DNA of 64,000 nt from Sipunculus nudus. Its lineage: Eukaryota > Annelida > Sipuncula > Golfingiida > Sipunculidae. A model generated the notes under the pieces. The model did no database searches. It was not told the origin of the DNA and worked only from the letters and a program-made list of their open reading frames with translations. The stretch lies in NCBI GenBank assembly GCA_026874595.1, contig CM049313.1, forward strand, positions 50,951,659-51,015,658, read 5' to 3'. Positions 1 to 11,894 of the stretch are shown piece by piece; the first letter of the stretch is position 1; each line of letters begins with the position of its first letter. The position numbers and the translations under genes were made by a program.

Positions 1-104
1 AACGCATGTGCATCGCCAAGGTTAAGCACCACAAATTATCATGTTAAGTGATGTTATGTTGATTTTATGGTTCTATGGGCCGGAGGCCTTTATACTTGAA
101 TAAA

Positions 105-139
105 CTATTTATTAATATTATTATTATTATTATTATTAT
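105..139. repeat. ATT trinucleotide microsatellite
   Basis: A simple (ATT)n tract follows a short sequence ending in GAATAAACT. It could be the 3' tail of a small retroposon whose body lies left of the window, but nothing here proves that. Confidence 0.75.
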
Positions 140-150
140 GGTAAATATGA

Positions 151-2897
151 AACAAGTGACCCATGGGTCATGACGCTCAGCTGACTGGGAAGAGATTCGT
201 AAAAGGAAATTTTATCACCAGAATGGTAGTATATACCCATTCAACTGAAGCATCAAACAGATTAACCAACAGGCCAAGATTTAGTCTGTATTTATATATC
301 TCAAAAATAGAGAAAAATGTGTAAACTTTTAAAACTAGAATACGGGTAACCAACAAGTGACTACATGTATCTGCCAAAATCGGATAGTGAGGCATGGATT
401 GAGTGGCAAGGGGAAATAGAGTGAGGTATGTTGCATATTAGCATGGATGTCTGCAGCCTAAATGTGTATGTAGGTTGTGCCACCTACCACAAATCCAGAA
501 AGCTGTCCAAGTTGTATACACCTGCAAAATTTTAGGCAGAAAAGTCAAACCACTACATGTATATGAGCGATTTTTGCCCATGGCAGACAAACAGACAAAC
601 ACTGTGCAAAAATCTTTGCAGGTAACCCCTCCAGTTTTGTGTATGATAAAGACCTATGTGAGATCTAAACACATGCACAATTTTGGCCCAATCGGTCAAA
701 TGGTTCCTGAGATATTAGCTTGGATGTGTGCAGCGTTAACTAGAATGTAGGTGGCGCCACCTGTCATAAAATCAAGAAAGCTGTCCACGATGTATAAACC
801 TGCAAAATTTTAGGCAGTTATGTCGAACCACTACAGAGAAATGAGTAATTTTAGGCCACGGCAGACTACCAGACAGACGCTGTGCAAACATTGTTACAGG
901 TGGCGCCACCATTTTTTGTGTATGTTACAGAGCTATCAAAGGGCTACATTTGTATAAATTTTATTTCCTGATCGGTCAAATGGTTCCCGAGATATAAGCT
1001 TGGATGTCATCAGCGTGAACGTGAACGTAGGTGTTGCCACCTGTCATAAAATCAAGAAAGCTATCCTGGATGTATACACATGACGAATTTCAGGTGAATT
1101 AGTCAATTCGCTGCAGAGATATGAGTGATTTTAACCCAAGGCAGATGAACAGATGGACACTGTGCAAACATGGTTACAGGTGGCGCCACCATTTTTTGTG
1201 TATGTTATAAAGCAATCCAAGGGCTACATTTGTATCAATTTTATTTCCTGATCGGTCAAACGGTTCCCGAGATATGAGGGTTCATGAGTGGAAACAGACC
1301 CACAAATGGACACTGGATAGAGAGGAAAGGTCAGAGGTCAATGCAAATTGGTTAGGCACCAGTTCACATGTGACCCGATAATAGGTGTAAGTTTGGGAAA
1401 AATCGGTCCATTAGTCTCCGAGGAGCTCTCTGGAAACGAACGCCGCCGCGGCGGAGGAACTCGGTCAAAAACATAGTATCCGCAAAACTTCGTTTTGGCG
1501 GATACAAAAATACAGGTGGCTTGACCAGTCTGCAGAAACTAATAAAAACACTTAATGGTCAATATCCATGCAAAAAATCATGGTGATCTCTGCATTAGTT
1601 GTTCAGATACTTCAGTTTTTGTATCAAATTGTCCATTATTCTGAGGGATACTTCGGAGTCCTATAGCTTGAAGGATATGGGTAACAGAGACCTAATTTCA
1701 AGTTTCCACAGGCACCTTTCATGGGCCTCCTTGCATGACAAGAATGAAGATTCTAGGTCCAGTTGTTGCGATTTGTACCCTGTTGACAGATAACCACATC
1801 TTTAAAGGTCTCAAAAAAAAAGAAAAAAATTCGTAAAAATTTGAAAAAAAAATAGAGGTGGCACACCCAGTCTGCAGAAACTGATGGAACAGCTCATGAT
1901 CAATAAGTATGCCGAAAATCATGACCATCAGTGTTGTAGTTATTGAAATACTGCAGTTTTTGTATCAAATTTTCCATTATTCTGGGGGGGGGGGGTATTT
2001 TGGACCCATACAGCTTAAAGAATATGGGTAACAGAGACCTAATTTCAAGTTTCCATGGAGACTTTTCATGGGTCTCCCTGTGTGTCAAGAATAAAGATTC
2101 TTGGTCCAGTTTTTATGATTTGTGCCCTGTTAACAGATGTTCATATCTTTAAAGGTCTCAAAAATACAGAAAAATTTCGTAAAAAAAAACGAACAAATAC
2201 AGGTGGTGCCACCAGTCTGCAGAAACTTATGAAACACTCCATGATCAATATCCATGCAAACAATTATGGTTATCTCTGCATTAGTTGTTCAGATACTTTA
2301 GTTTTTGTATGAAATTTTTCACTATTCTGGGGGGTACTTTGGGGCCCCATAGCTCAAAGGATATGGGTAACAGAGACCTAATTTCTGGTTTCCAAGGAGA
2401 TTTTTCATGGACCTCTCAGTGTGTCAAGAATTAAGATTCTAAGTCCACTCTTTATGATTTGTGCCTTGTTAACAGATGTTCACATTTTTAAAGGTCTCAA
2501 AAATAGAGAAAAAAATTCGTAAAAAATCGAAAAATACAGGTGGCGCCACCAGTCTGCAGGAAGTGATGTAACATCTCATGATCAATATGTATGCCAAAAA
2601 TCATGACCATCAGTCAAGTAGTTAATGAGATATTGAAGTTTTTGTATGCAATTTTTGACTTTTCTGGGGGGGTACTTTGGGGCCACATAGCTCGAAGGAT
2701 ATGGGTAACAGAGACCTAATTTCTGGTTTCCAAGGAGATTTTTTATGGACCTCTCAGAATCCCAAGTTACAAGGTTCTAGGTCCAGCGGTTACAATTTGT
2801 GCCTGGTTAACGGACGGACAGACGGACAGACGGACAGACGGATGACGGACAAAGAGTGATCGCTATAGCTCAGATGACTTTCAGTCAGCTGAGCTAA
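151..2897 (-). mobile_element. Family A non-autonomous element with internal tandem units
   Basis: Read on the minus strand, the element starts near 2897 with TTTTTAGCTCAGCTGACT, which folds with the following AGTCATCTGAGCT into a hairpin. A GTCC-rich tract follows (about 2810-2850). The element ends near 151 with the subterminal partner CAGCTGAGCG, the palindrome GACCCATGGGTC and CTTGTT. The body is not unique: a unit of about 340 bp recurs around 1683, 2030, 2368 and 2706 (shared motif AACAGAGACCTAATTTC), and a second unit of about 281 bp recurs around 466, 747 and 1028 (shared TAGGTGGCGCCACCTGTC-like motif). There is no coding capacity beyond chance open frames. The architecture fits Helentron-associated non-autonomous elements; that class assignment is inferred. 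It fills the whole stretch where further AMACR exons might have been sought. Confidence 0.7.
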
Positions 2898-2904
2898 AAA
2901 ACCA

Positions 2905-2973
2905 GACGGACGGACGACGGACAATGGACCATGACTATAGCTCAGATGACTTATAGTCAGCTGAGCTAAAAAT
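2905..2973 (-). mobile_element. Second family A 5' end, truncated
   Basis: Immediately outside the 5' end at 2897 is another copy of the same 5' terminus (minus strand, from 2973): the AGCTCAGCTGACT hairpin followed by its own GTCC tract. It appears interrupted right after the tract by the neighbouring copy, so one family A element seems to have inserted into another. Confidence 0.55.
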
Positions 2974-3029
2974 GTATACATGTAAATCCTTCTGTCATAC
3001 CTATGTCATCTAGGTTTGTGCAGTTCAGA

Positions 3030-3136
3030 AATTTTCAGAACCTGTCTAACAATACCACCTATCTATTATGACCATATAACAGACCACTTGAGCCCAGTCC
3101 TTTGGGTGGCTATATAAGACAGGTTTGACTGTACTT
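3030..3136 (-). mobile_element. Tigger/pogo-like terminal fragment
   Basis: On the minus strand the sequence begins TACAGTCAAACCTGTC, matching the general TA + CAGTNRAACCT style of pogo/Tigger terminal inverted repeats. Only one end is visible. It lies directly downstream of AMACR exon 2, inside the next AMACR intron. Confidence 0.4.
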
Positions 3137-3148
3137 GAAATGACCTAC

Positions 3149-3927
3149 CTGTTCTGAATGGTTCTATCAGCACATCAGCCTTTGAGCATAGCTTCCTGAC
3201 AATTTCTTGTCCCTCAGGTATCTTCATGTTCACTGCTATACATTTTTTACCCCGGGCCAGCCGATCTGATTCTGTCTGAAATCCTCCTCCTACCTGGAGT
3301 AATACAATTCCACATACAAATTTGATTGTTTAAGTAGAATCCCATGGTTGGCTATTCAAAACAGGCAAAAAAGTACTCTTTTCTTAATATGTTATGTATA
3401 TAAATGTTAATTGTTAAATGGAGGATGCTGCACCATAAAAAAAAGTTTTTTATTTGACAAAGGCTATAGGACACAATTAACGTAAACACAACATGTATCC
3501 GTTGTGGAAAAAGTGTCCTGAACGGTAGGCCCTAATTCTACAGTTGAACCGAGTCGTTTTATGTGTCGGCAAGGATTCTATACTCAGACCCAAACTAAAT
3601 TCAAAGGAAAAATTAAGTATGAGTATTGCCTTGGTGCAAGGCTGAGAAATACACAATGGGGCAGTGGCACCCGGGCCATAACCCATACTCAATAGCATTT
3701 TAGTTTTGAACACATAACAAGTATGAGTACCGCAAATTTTTTGAAGGTCTCCTATACTGCACTTTTACCATAAAATATATATAAAACTATAAAAACTACA
3801 TGAAAGTTTAGAAAAATACCCTGTCAACTTTGATGACACTTGCTCCAAAATCTGCCAGCAACATACCACAGAAAGGGCCTGGTGCCAACCCAGCCATCTC
3901 AACAACCCGGATACCTTTCAAAGCCAT
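3149..3927 (-). CDS. AMACR: Alpha-methylacyl-CoA racemase, N-terminal part (2 exons)
   Basis: AMACR interconverts the 2R and 2S forms of 2-methyl-branched acyl-CoAs (pristanoyl-CoA, bile-acid intermediates) so that peroxisomal and mitochondrial beta-oxidation can proceed. It belongs to the family III CoA-transferase fold. Exon 1 (3927-3820) is 36 codons and begins [20 protein letters not shown], continuing through [14 protein letters not shown]; this closely matches the family's [17 protein letters not shown]-terminus. It ends in phase 0 with donor GTATTT. Exon 2 (3293-3149, 48 codons plus one base) follows acceptor CTCCAG. It encodes GRGKK-like [13 protein letters not shown] and [11 protein letters not shown], the conserved VL.EPFR block, and ends at donor GTAGGT. 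The intron is 526 bp. The catalytic His and Asp and the C-terminal two thirds are not in the window: 1-3148 is repeat DNA, so the gene continues past the left edge. Nothing indicates a pseudogene. The 5'UTR and promoter lie above 3927. Confidence 0.9.
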
Positions 3928-4395
3928 CGTCCTAACGTCTACAGGCCAAAAATTCAGCTTAATCTCACTCTATAATGAGTAATAAAACTAAGTGACTTCG
4001 TTTAGTAGTTTCGCACAGGGCATGGTTCAAAGTTCACCAAGTGACATTACAAGGGCCAAAGTGTTTGGTTTGTCGTCTGCTCTTTTTTTTCTGATTCTAG
4101 AAACGCCGAAATATACAGGCATCTGGATATGTTGAGGCAAAAGGCCGTTTCGGCCTAATGCTAAAACGGCACATAATTACAGAAGCTCCTTTAATTAAAA
4201 AAGGATTTCATCGACGTCTAAAATCAAACATCGATTACTTTTCAGAAAAATGTTGAAATTACAGGTAATTTGTATTTGCATTGTCGCAAAAAGCATGTTG
4301 TTGACCTCCTTAACTGTCGATGAAATGAGTCCGCCAGAGAGCCGTAAATTAGTTATATGATTTACCGCGAGATGGCAATACCTGCTCTAAGCGTT
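3928..4395. other. AMACR upstream region
   Basis: This single-copy-looking stretch must contain the AMACR 5'UTR and promoter. I see no TATA box at a convincing distance, no coding exon and no repeat terminus. The divergent repeat at 4396 begins about 470 bp upstream of the AMACR start codon. Confidence 0.4.
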
Positions 4396-4800
4396 GCGGT
4401 GTAGGATTTTTCCCACAGATAATAGAAAACAACACAGAATTTTAGGTTTAAATTACCATTTGCCGAAATATCTGTCCTTTATATTATACTGCCAGTCTGA
4501 TAGTTACACGTTATAAACAGGGAGCTAGAAGGGTCGCAGCAGGCTACTGAACTTCGCCTTATGTCGATTATCCTTTAGCCCCTTAATTAACTCGTCTAAA
4601 TGACTAAACCTAGTGCTGACCAGACGTGTGCCACTAGGCCAACGGCTGCATCATTCAAGTGCACGCAGAAGAGTGAGGAGGCCTGAACATTCCCGGCCGT
4701 AGCCCAGCCTACTTTACAATAGGGATGGCCTATTAATGGGCCAGTCCAAATACTGATAGCTGACGGGTAGTAGGCCGGATGTCTTACAGCGGCACAGCAA
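4396..4800. repeat. Inverted dispersed repeat, intact copy
   Basis: About 400 bp here match 11895-12846 in reverse complement with high identity. Shared landmarks are CGGCCGTAG near the right side, GCACGCAGAAGAGTGAGGAG, GGGAGCTAGAAGGGTCGC and GTGTAGGATTTTTCCCACAG at the left edge. This copy holds an extra segment of about 15 bp (near 4630-4650) that is missing or altered in the other copy and lacks the MITE that splits it. The open frames in both copies are antisense shadows of the same repeat and are not genes. Confidence 0.8.
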
Positions 4801-6144
4801 GAGCAAGTTTGATGACTTTGAGCTGGAAGAATAATATTCTTAACCACTCTATCTACTTTTGCAATTTTAATTAAGCTTATCCGAAGAAAAATTCCATGCT
4901 CAAGTGACATATTAGAGGTACTGGTATGTGTCGATCAGTACATTTACAATTACGCTCCCGAGGCAGCGGAAATCTTGCGCTTCTAAAGAAGCAACTGATT
5001 TTCACGCTGCCAGCTGTGACCGTTTATGATATATTTAGACACCAGGTGGCGGTTTGTTGTCCACTGAAATAAACGTGCATACGATGTGACAAGCAGCCAA
5101 TCAGATGCCAAAAAAAAAACACTCAACAGGCATCCTGGCTCCGCCCATTGCCGCGCTTCAAGCGCCGTTTGATGAGTTTCCGGTCGAATTTAAATTGCTC
5201 CCTCTGCATTCTCGCATCATCGACCGATTCGATTATGACATTATGACTGTGTTAGCGTAGCCATGTATCTGTTGTCTGCAGAACTGAAACCAGCCAGCGA
5301 GGTGTGCACGCAGCCTTTGTTGTTACGTTTCGTTTGAATTACAGCTCACCGGCCGAGCATCCTATGTGCCAAGGCCCTAAGCAAACCACGTCAGGGGCAA
5401 TTCTCTCTGAGCCTGTGGCCTGTTTAGACGGTTACGCTGGGGGAGGAACTGTCACTCAAAAAGAAATGAATATGATGGGCTCCGTGTATTCCTCGCTTGG
5501 CTTTGTCTTCCAGCACAAAGTTTAATCTGATTGGACAAAAATACAGTGCTCCCCTCTGGTGTTGCAAAGCAGGATACGAGGTCATAACAAACAGCGCCTT
5601 ACGATATAGGAAGTAGCCCTATAGGTAAAGCGCTGTGTAAAGAGCGTAATTTACAATAAACAAATGCTACTATTATAACAACCTTGCCGTATATGTAATA
5701 AAATCTCAACCACCACAGCTGTATTTCAGCAGAAAATAAAATATTTGATTTTTGCTATATTGTCAACTGGCTTGATAAAAAACTGAATTGGTAACATTCT
5801 TTGATGTATAATCTAATGGATCGACATACGAAGATGGAATAAACCGGGCCAAGGTGGAACCGTCATTAATGTAAAAATGATTAAATGCATCTGCAGTTAT
5901 CTATCCATCAGAAGTAGTTGTTCCATTATGATTAATTTTTGTTGAGTACACTGGAATTTTTTTTCTTGGTTAATTAGTTCCTTGAATATAGACCGTGATA
6001 TTTTATTACACCCTTAAGATCAGTGTTAAATATATTTGTAAGAGTCAAGCGTGGAACAAAGGGGTTCTTAATTGATGCACACCATGCCTAAAGCTGTGTT
6101 TCTGTGTGTGTCTATACGTATAATACTATTTCATACTTAACACC
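4801..6144. other. Intergenic region without recognised genes
   Basis: Apart from a moderately CpG-rich part around 4930-5540 I see nothing annotatable. A 73-codon open frame at 5304-5525 has no recognisable motif and no splice or codon support. The CpG-rich part could be an unmethylated regulatory patch, but that is speculation. Confidence 0.35.
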
Positions 6145-7290
6145 GTTTTATACCAGGAACAGGACGGACAAAAGCGTCCTGTAGCGTATGCTGGCCGTAG
6201 TATCCAGTTCATAAAATAAAATTTCTTGCCCTAAATTGTGCTATACAGACAAATTTAATGAGTGTTTATGTGGGTCAGAGTCTATAACGATAACAATACT
6301 TTGACTTAGGCCAAAAAAAATTAAAGGTATGGTTCTCAGGCACCGCCCGCATCAATTTTAAACGCCCGCATCAAACATTTTTATTTTGATTTTCAATAAA
6401 AACTTTCCAATTTCGAGCTGCTGCCGCTCCGACATTTCTTTCAAGAAGATAAAACCATACAATTTCCTTTGTTTTGTAGTGCTTTTACTTATTTAGCAAA
6501 ATAAAACTGTTATTTTCATGCTTTTCCCTTATCATATGACATTTTTATCGAAACATACCAAAAAAAATTAAAATAAAAAAAGCGCCCGCCCGCATTGATT
6601 TCTGAAAAAAAGTGCCTGAGAACCATACCTTTTTTTATTTTGGCCTTATACGTACTTTCTTTCGCCAGGTTAGATGCCAACGGGCAACGTCGGGTCGCTG
6701 AGTTTGCAAACAACAATTTCAATATAAAATACTAGTATAAGACTGGTAAGCACAATATTGCGGATGCAATGTCCAGAATTGCCAGGGCAATCAGAAACCT
6801 AGAACAGAGTGAACAGGATATTCCTGAGAGTCTAGTTAAAGCTATTTGCCAGGCAGCTCTTGTAACTCCTCTAGTTTCTATCAATGCTATCATCATGTAC
6901 CACCATCATGAGCCATCAATGCTCTGTAACTTATCAGCAACTTCACCTGTGGACGGAGTTCATGACATTCGCTCCGAGCAGGTCAAAGACCCCATTTTGG
7001 GCCCATTTGTACTCCGTCTCTAACATGGATGTAGAATTATAAGGCATAGCCTAAAACGATCAAAGGAAATGGCCATTGCTTAAAAGGTTGAATTCCTTGA
7101 TGTTGCGTGATGGAATTCTATACCCTGAATGTCAGTCCAATAGTGATACTGTGCATCTGCTACTAGTTCCAGGTAGTCTCAAACAAGAGGCATTAGCTGG
7201 TGTCCATGATAAAGTTGGTAATCTCGGTCGCACTCGTACCATACATTTAGCACAAAACCGGTTTAAACTGGCCTGCTATGACACGTAAAA
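6145..7290 (+). pseudogene. Degenerate Ty3/Gypsy pol remnant (RNase H to integrase zinc finger)
   Basis: Translated pieces match the 3' half of a Ty3/Gypsy polyprotein in order. The RNase H start is QEQDGQKRPVAYAGRS (6152-6205). The RNase H end is RLDANGQRRVAEFAN (from about 6669), followed by TGKHNIADAMSR, the family's hallmark (R)PGK.N.ADALSR motif. Next comes a linker (6769-7023), then an integrase H2C2 zinc-finger region (7079-7288) with LLLVPGSLKQEAL and HDKVGNLG. There the second zinc-binding histidine of the usual H..xGHxG pattern reads Asn. An in-frame stop sits within the RNase H tail (near 6731), a stop follows 7020, and the RNase H body is split by a MITE. No LTRs, protease or reverse transcriptase were found nearby, so this is a dead internal fragment. 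Confidence 0.75.
6309..6645. mobile_element. 337-bp Harbinger-like MITE inside the Gypsy remnant
   Basis: The element has near-perfect terminal inverted repeats of about 35 bp: GGCCAAAA at the left continuing to GGTATGGTTCTCAGGCAC, and GTGCCTGAGAACCATACC to TTTTGGCC at the right. It is flanked by the 3-bp direct repeat TTA (6306-6308 and 6646-6648). A TWA target duplication is the rule for PIF/Harbinger elements. The interior is AT-rich and non-coding. It interrupts the RNase H segment of the Gypsy remnant, so it is the younger insertion. Confidence 0.8.
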
Positions 7291-8960
7291 CTCCCCTCAA
7301 GTAGAGGCCATTCTGCTTACTTGAGATTCGATGATTGTGAGGTAGAACACAACAACCGGTAAATGGCGTTTAACTGCCGAATATATATGTCAGACCTTTT
7401 TACTCGATATTTAGGATATGTTATCAAGGGCGTGCGCAGGATTTTAGCATAGGGGAGGCTCTAGACCGCAGAAATTCTGATGGGACACCCCCCCCCCCCC
7501 CCCGGCAAAGACAGTCGACACTCGCGCCAAGATCTATATAATTACCCCCCCCCCCCCCCCCCCCTCGGATGTCATTAGATTGTATTAAAGCCAGTTTCTA
7601 CTGATTTTTCCTAGAGTTAGGCCTATTTCGCGTCAGAGATGACAGTCACTGACGATTGGTAATATGTCTTTATTCGATCAAATCATTTAGATGAATTATA
7701 ACTAAATGATGTTTGAGTAGAAAGGATATATTTATTTCAGTTTTCTGGAGATAATATGTTGACGCTCTGAATGAGACTTTAAGCAGGGCCTCCTAGCAAT
7801 ACAAAAGGTTTCCGGTCCCCTCCTTTTTCTTCGTTAAACATTCAGTTTTGCGGATGTAATAAACTCTTTATTCGATTCAAATCCAAGGCGATCTACTTAT
7901 TGAAGCGGTTTACTAAAGAATGGTCTGTAACAGAGGGATATATAGTATTGTCCATTTAACGCTACGTATATTCTCATATAATATATATATACTTTATCCA
8001 CCATGCTAAACTGAAAAAAAAATCATATATGGAAGTCTTAGCAGGCAGCCCTGTAACCTCAGGCCCAAGGCAAGCATCCAACAAGAGGTTACCCACACTG
8101 CAGTCTGTGCTTCTCATGCTATATGTACTATCAACAACAATACTATCACAATAACGACAAAACCAATTGAAACTTGGAAGAAGAATAAAAATACAGGAGT
8201 ATAATAAGGGGTTAAAAAATTTTGATAAATCATCACGTGTCGCCGCAGCAATGTCGAGTGCAGATGCGTCTGACTGTCACATACATTGACAGGTGTAAGA
8301 TCAGCAGTGGAAGCTGTGTCGATGGCCACAGTGATTCTGTGACAACCTATTTCTTTTTCAACAGCTCACGGTTTACATATATCAGCTTGCATCATGTTCC
8401 ACCAAACAGATGAAAGGAACTACCAAAGTTTTGTTTACTTTCTGGGGAAATTCGTCATATATGATAAAATTGTTTAAAAATAAATAAGACCAGACCTATA
8501 ATTGCTCGTATTAATTTGAATATTGATATTTTGCATCTCAAACGCATCCATCCTGATCTTTCACAATAATAGGAAGTTGATAATCGACAAGATATACATA
8601 GCATACATACATATAGAGAACTCGGGATTTAAAAACAAAATGAAAGCGACCCCCCCCCCCCCCCACCCACTCACACACAAAGAAAAGCACCCAGATAAAA
8701 AAATGTGAAATGAAAGGTGCCTCTTCACTGAATCCTTTTACATTCCACGTGAATCAGTTAATAAATTTGGTTTCTTGAATAATTATATTTACGAACATTT
8801 AACAAAAGTAATTAACATACCTACATTTTATACCTGATCTAAAATTAAAACAGAGTAAAAGAGTGAAATGAAAACAAACGGGATGTACTTTCGGAAAGGA
8901 AGTGTACGCTTTCCAAGTCCCTCCGGACCATGTAAAGAGAATGCAAATTAATATTATTTT
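7291..8960. other. Non-coding stretch with poly-C tracts
   Basis: Homopolymer C runs lie at about 7489-7504, 7543-7564 and 8650-8664. At 7431 the sequence AAGGGCGTGCGCAGGATTTT looks like one end of a hAT-type MITE (compare 12842 and 10282). No gene is supported. Overlapping opposite-strand open frames near 8114-8413 have no motif. Confidence 0.45.
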
Positions 8961-8969
8961 GGTTAATTT

Positions 8970-9890
8970 CTTCCATTTACAGATCTGTTGTACATATAAG
9001 ATTTACCATTCTGTTATACCGTAACTATTGTGTACCATTACTCAGGTTTTTCTACATTTCCATGCATGCTAATGGGCCTTAAGAACTCCTGGTTCAACCA
9101 GTCTCTTTGGACCCGACGGGTTAAAACCTATATAAACTAGCTCATGCTTTTTAAGACAATTTTTAAGACAATTGGGAGGCTTTAAATTGAGTCCTCAAGC
9201 CTGTGTTTATGCCCTTAGAAACTACACTGGGTCCGAGTCCCCATATACAGCCCTTCCGATCACTTCCGATCAAAACTATATATACTTGTATATATAAGCT
9301 AACACCAAAGAGAAAATACAAAGTTCCGCATTAACAAGCATATAGCCGAGCTCCTTTGAGTCGTCCTGGATGATGGCAGCTATATATAAATGCAAATTAA
9401 GATAAAAGTCAAAAGAGGTTTTCCCATTTTCAAGTATTTTCTTCACATAGGAAACTCCCGACGGGCCCGGGCCCCTTTGGATGACTCACTTTTAGAAACC
9501 CTATATTTACGTAAAACACGTGACTTCATCATTTTCGAGCTTTTTCTTGTTCCTCATTGGAAATTCCTAAGCTAAAATAAAATCAAGTAAACTTCTATAT
9601 TTTCAAACATTTCATTTGACCTTATTGGAAATTCCTTGCCGGTACGGATCCCTTAATTTAGACCCATTAACTTGGATTAAAAAAAAACTCCAGATACAGG
9701 TTTCTTAAATAACAAACGGGATGCGCATTTCTGTCGCCCTATATCGGACCCTATATATGGGGTCTCCTTACTAAAATTTATAATAGCTAAATATAAAAAC
9801 TAAATAAGACTTCTACATTTTCAAACATATTTTTCTATTCTATAGGAAATTCCAGGTCGATTGGCCACCCTTTGGGCCCGTCGTGCCCCC
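8970..9890 (+). repeat. Diverged tandem repeat, unit about 190-200 bp
   Basis: A block of TTCTA(C/T)ATTTTCAAACAT followed by (C/T)ATTGGAAATTCC and a GGCCC/CCCTTTGGGC-like segment recurs, diverged, near 9050, 9400-9480, 9590-9650 and 9810-9890. Identity among units is low, so boundaries are approximate. Confidence 0.4.
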
Positions 9891-10259
9891 GTTACGGTGT
9901 ATACCTGCCGAGTTCACCGCTCATAGGACCTGCTTTAAATTAGATAAAAACCGGCGGGGATTGAACACCACACACTGACGTTACCTGAAACAATCACAGA
10001 ACCAGTTGTTTAATGGCTAACGGCCAGAACGATCGTGCTCCCTGACCTATGCATGAGCAGCGGATTATATTGAGGATTGTGTTTGGTCCATTAAATCTAC
10101 TACAGGGTGTCATCTTATACTGTTACTAAATCAAAAGTTTTAATTATAGGCCCTGGGCCTGACAAACACAACTTTTTTTATGTTATTTTGTACAAGGTTT
10201 AGGCACGCCCTGGCAATTTACGAAATTGGGTGCGCCCTATAAATTTGAACAGATTTTAG

Positions 10260-10300
10260 GGGGGGGCGCGCCTGTTGCGGCCCCCTCTAAACACGCCCCT
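10260..10300 (-). mobile_element. hAT-like MITE terminus
   Basis: On the minus strand, CCAGGGGCGTGTTTAGAGGG opens a G/C-rich end like those at 7431, 12842 and 14518. Only one terminus is identifiable. Confidence 0.35.
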
Positions 10301-10505
10301 GGTTAAAATTGTGGTTGATAATGAACCATTGTCCACCAAGAGATCTCCCAACATATACACCTTGGAATGTCGATGTCTACATTTTCATAGAAGGGGAGAG
10401 TATAACGGGAACTTGTATACTCATACCTGATAAAGTTCATGGTCCGTTATTCACTTCATGTTTTCTAGTCAGGCATCTTTGTTATTCTTAAAAGGAAAAA
10501 AACAA

Positions 10506-11108
10506 ACTGGCGCGGGCGGCACGCGTGCGGCAAAGTCGCTTTCCTATATATGATTTATGACAAAACACACTGGCGCGGGCGGCACGCGGGCGGGCACGCG
10601 GCGAGTTTCTGCGAACACTTTCGGTGAGATTTTGCCGCGTGCCGATTTCATGTATATATATATAAATAATATATATATTGTGTCTGTTGAAAATCAATTA
10701 AAAGACATTTAATTTACACACTTATTTGTATACATCAATATATAGATAAGTATATAAGTAAATATAACATATATAACAACCATACATATAGACATATGCA
10801 TGTTTATTTATAATTCCTTGATATGTTATGACAAGCATATATTTACATAGAAACGTATTGTTTTTTATAATAAATCATAATTATTGTTCAATGAGTGATA
10901 TCATTACTTTTCATGAAATTTACACTCTACAGAGGCATATTCTTCAACAAACATATAGTATAAAATACCACAAAAAGGTCTCGATATTCCACAGCTATTT
11001 CACAAAATTTGCCGTGTGCCGCCCGCGCCAGTCTGTTTTGAAAATGCCGCGTACCTGCCGCATGAACGCTTGTCGCCCGCTTGCCGCACGCGTGCCGCCC
11101 GCGCCAGT
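10506..11108. mobile_element. MITE with very GC-rich inverted ends and AT-rich core
   Basis: The left end reads ACTGGCGCGGGCGGCACGCG and the right end is its reverse complement CGCGTGCCGCCCGCGCCAGT. Each side also carries a second internal copy of the same motif (from about 10570 on the left and near 11015-11030 on the right), so the ends are doubly repeated. Between them about 370 bp are over 70% AT. No reliable target duplication was found. The 108-codon open frame crossing the right half is fortuitous. Confidence 0.7.
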
Positions 11109-11894
11109 GTGGTTTTGCCTTTACTCGAGATCTTCATTTTATTGGTTCATATAGGGTCCTACTTTTTTTTATATGAACCGTAACCTCTTTTTATTAGGTA
11201 TTCCTTAAAGCGCCATCTGTTGTCGGGTTTTTAAGTCTCGATTGTTAGATAACGCCTTTCTGACATTCAAACTTGAGGAGGAAAGCACGTCCCTTAATTA
11301 TATACTTATGTGATTTTTCAGCTGATCGTGTTATTTGTTCATATCTCGTCTATTATTTAAACAGAATAGCCATTCTCTGTGTGAAAGGATATATCATACT
11401 AGAAACCTTAGTTACATTATTAGTAAAGTAATAATGCCCAGTTTGGCCATGGCACCGCTTTATTAGTAGATGTAATAATAAGTCATGGAGCTACGTACTT
11501 TTGCAATGTCGCATGCACCTTGAGCAATGTATAATAATTGATTATCACATACGTGTATGTCTGAACTGTCAGATCTGCCAGAAGAATAGTGGTTCAGTCT
11601 ATCTAGCAGAAGTAAAAAAAAAATACTGAATTGACGTTATTTTACCGGGTATTCCTTGGTTCACGCATGCTTATATACGCATTGTAACGCACATACTCAT
11701 TGACTTTTAATGTATTCTGCAATATAATGTATTATTTATAAATTACAAAGGATTGAAATTCAAAGAGTAAATGGATCCTAGACTTAAAAGCGTTCGATAC
11801 TGTAAATTACAAAGCAGAAATCTACTTGGAGCTTATATATTATCGACGCAGCACTTGCTCCATGGAAGTATTTTTGACCTGTGTGTTGGGTTCC
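11109..11894. other. Non-coding AT-rich spacer
   Basis: I see no gene, RNA or repeat terminus here. Confidence 0.4.

Noticed and set aside
1-3148. Further AMACR exons to the left
   Set aside because: The stretch is occupied by repeat units on both strands; I found no frame matching the next conserved AMACR blocks.
5304-5525. 73-codon frame in the CpG-richer upstream region
   Set aside because: No motif or splice evidence; composition alone explains the open frame.
10828-11154. 108-codon open frame over the GC-rich MITE
   Set aside because: Its C-terminal half is the MITE inverted end; the rest is AT-rich core without motif.
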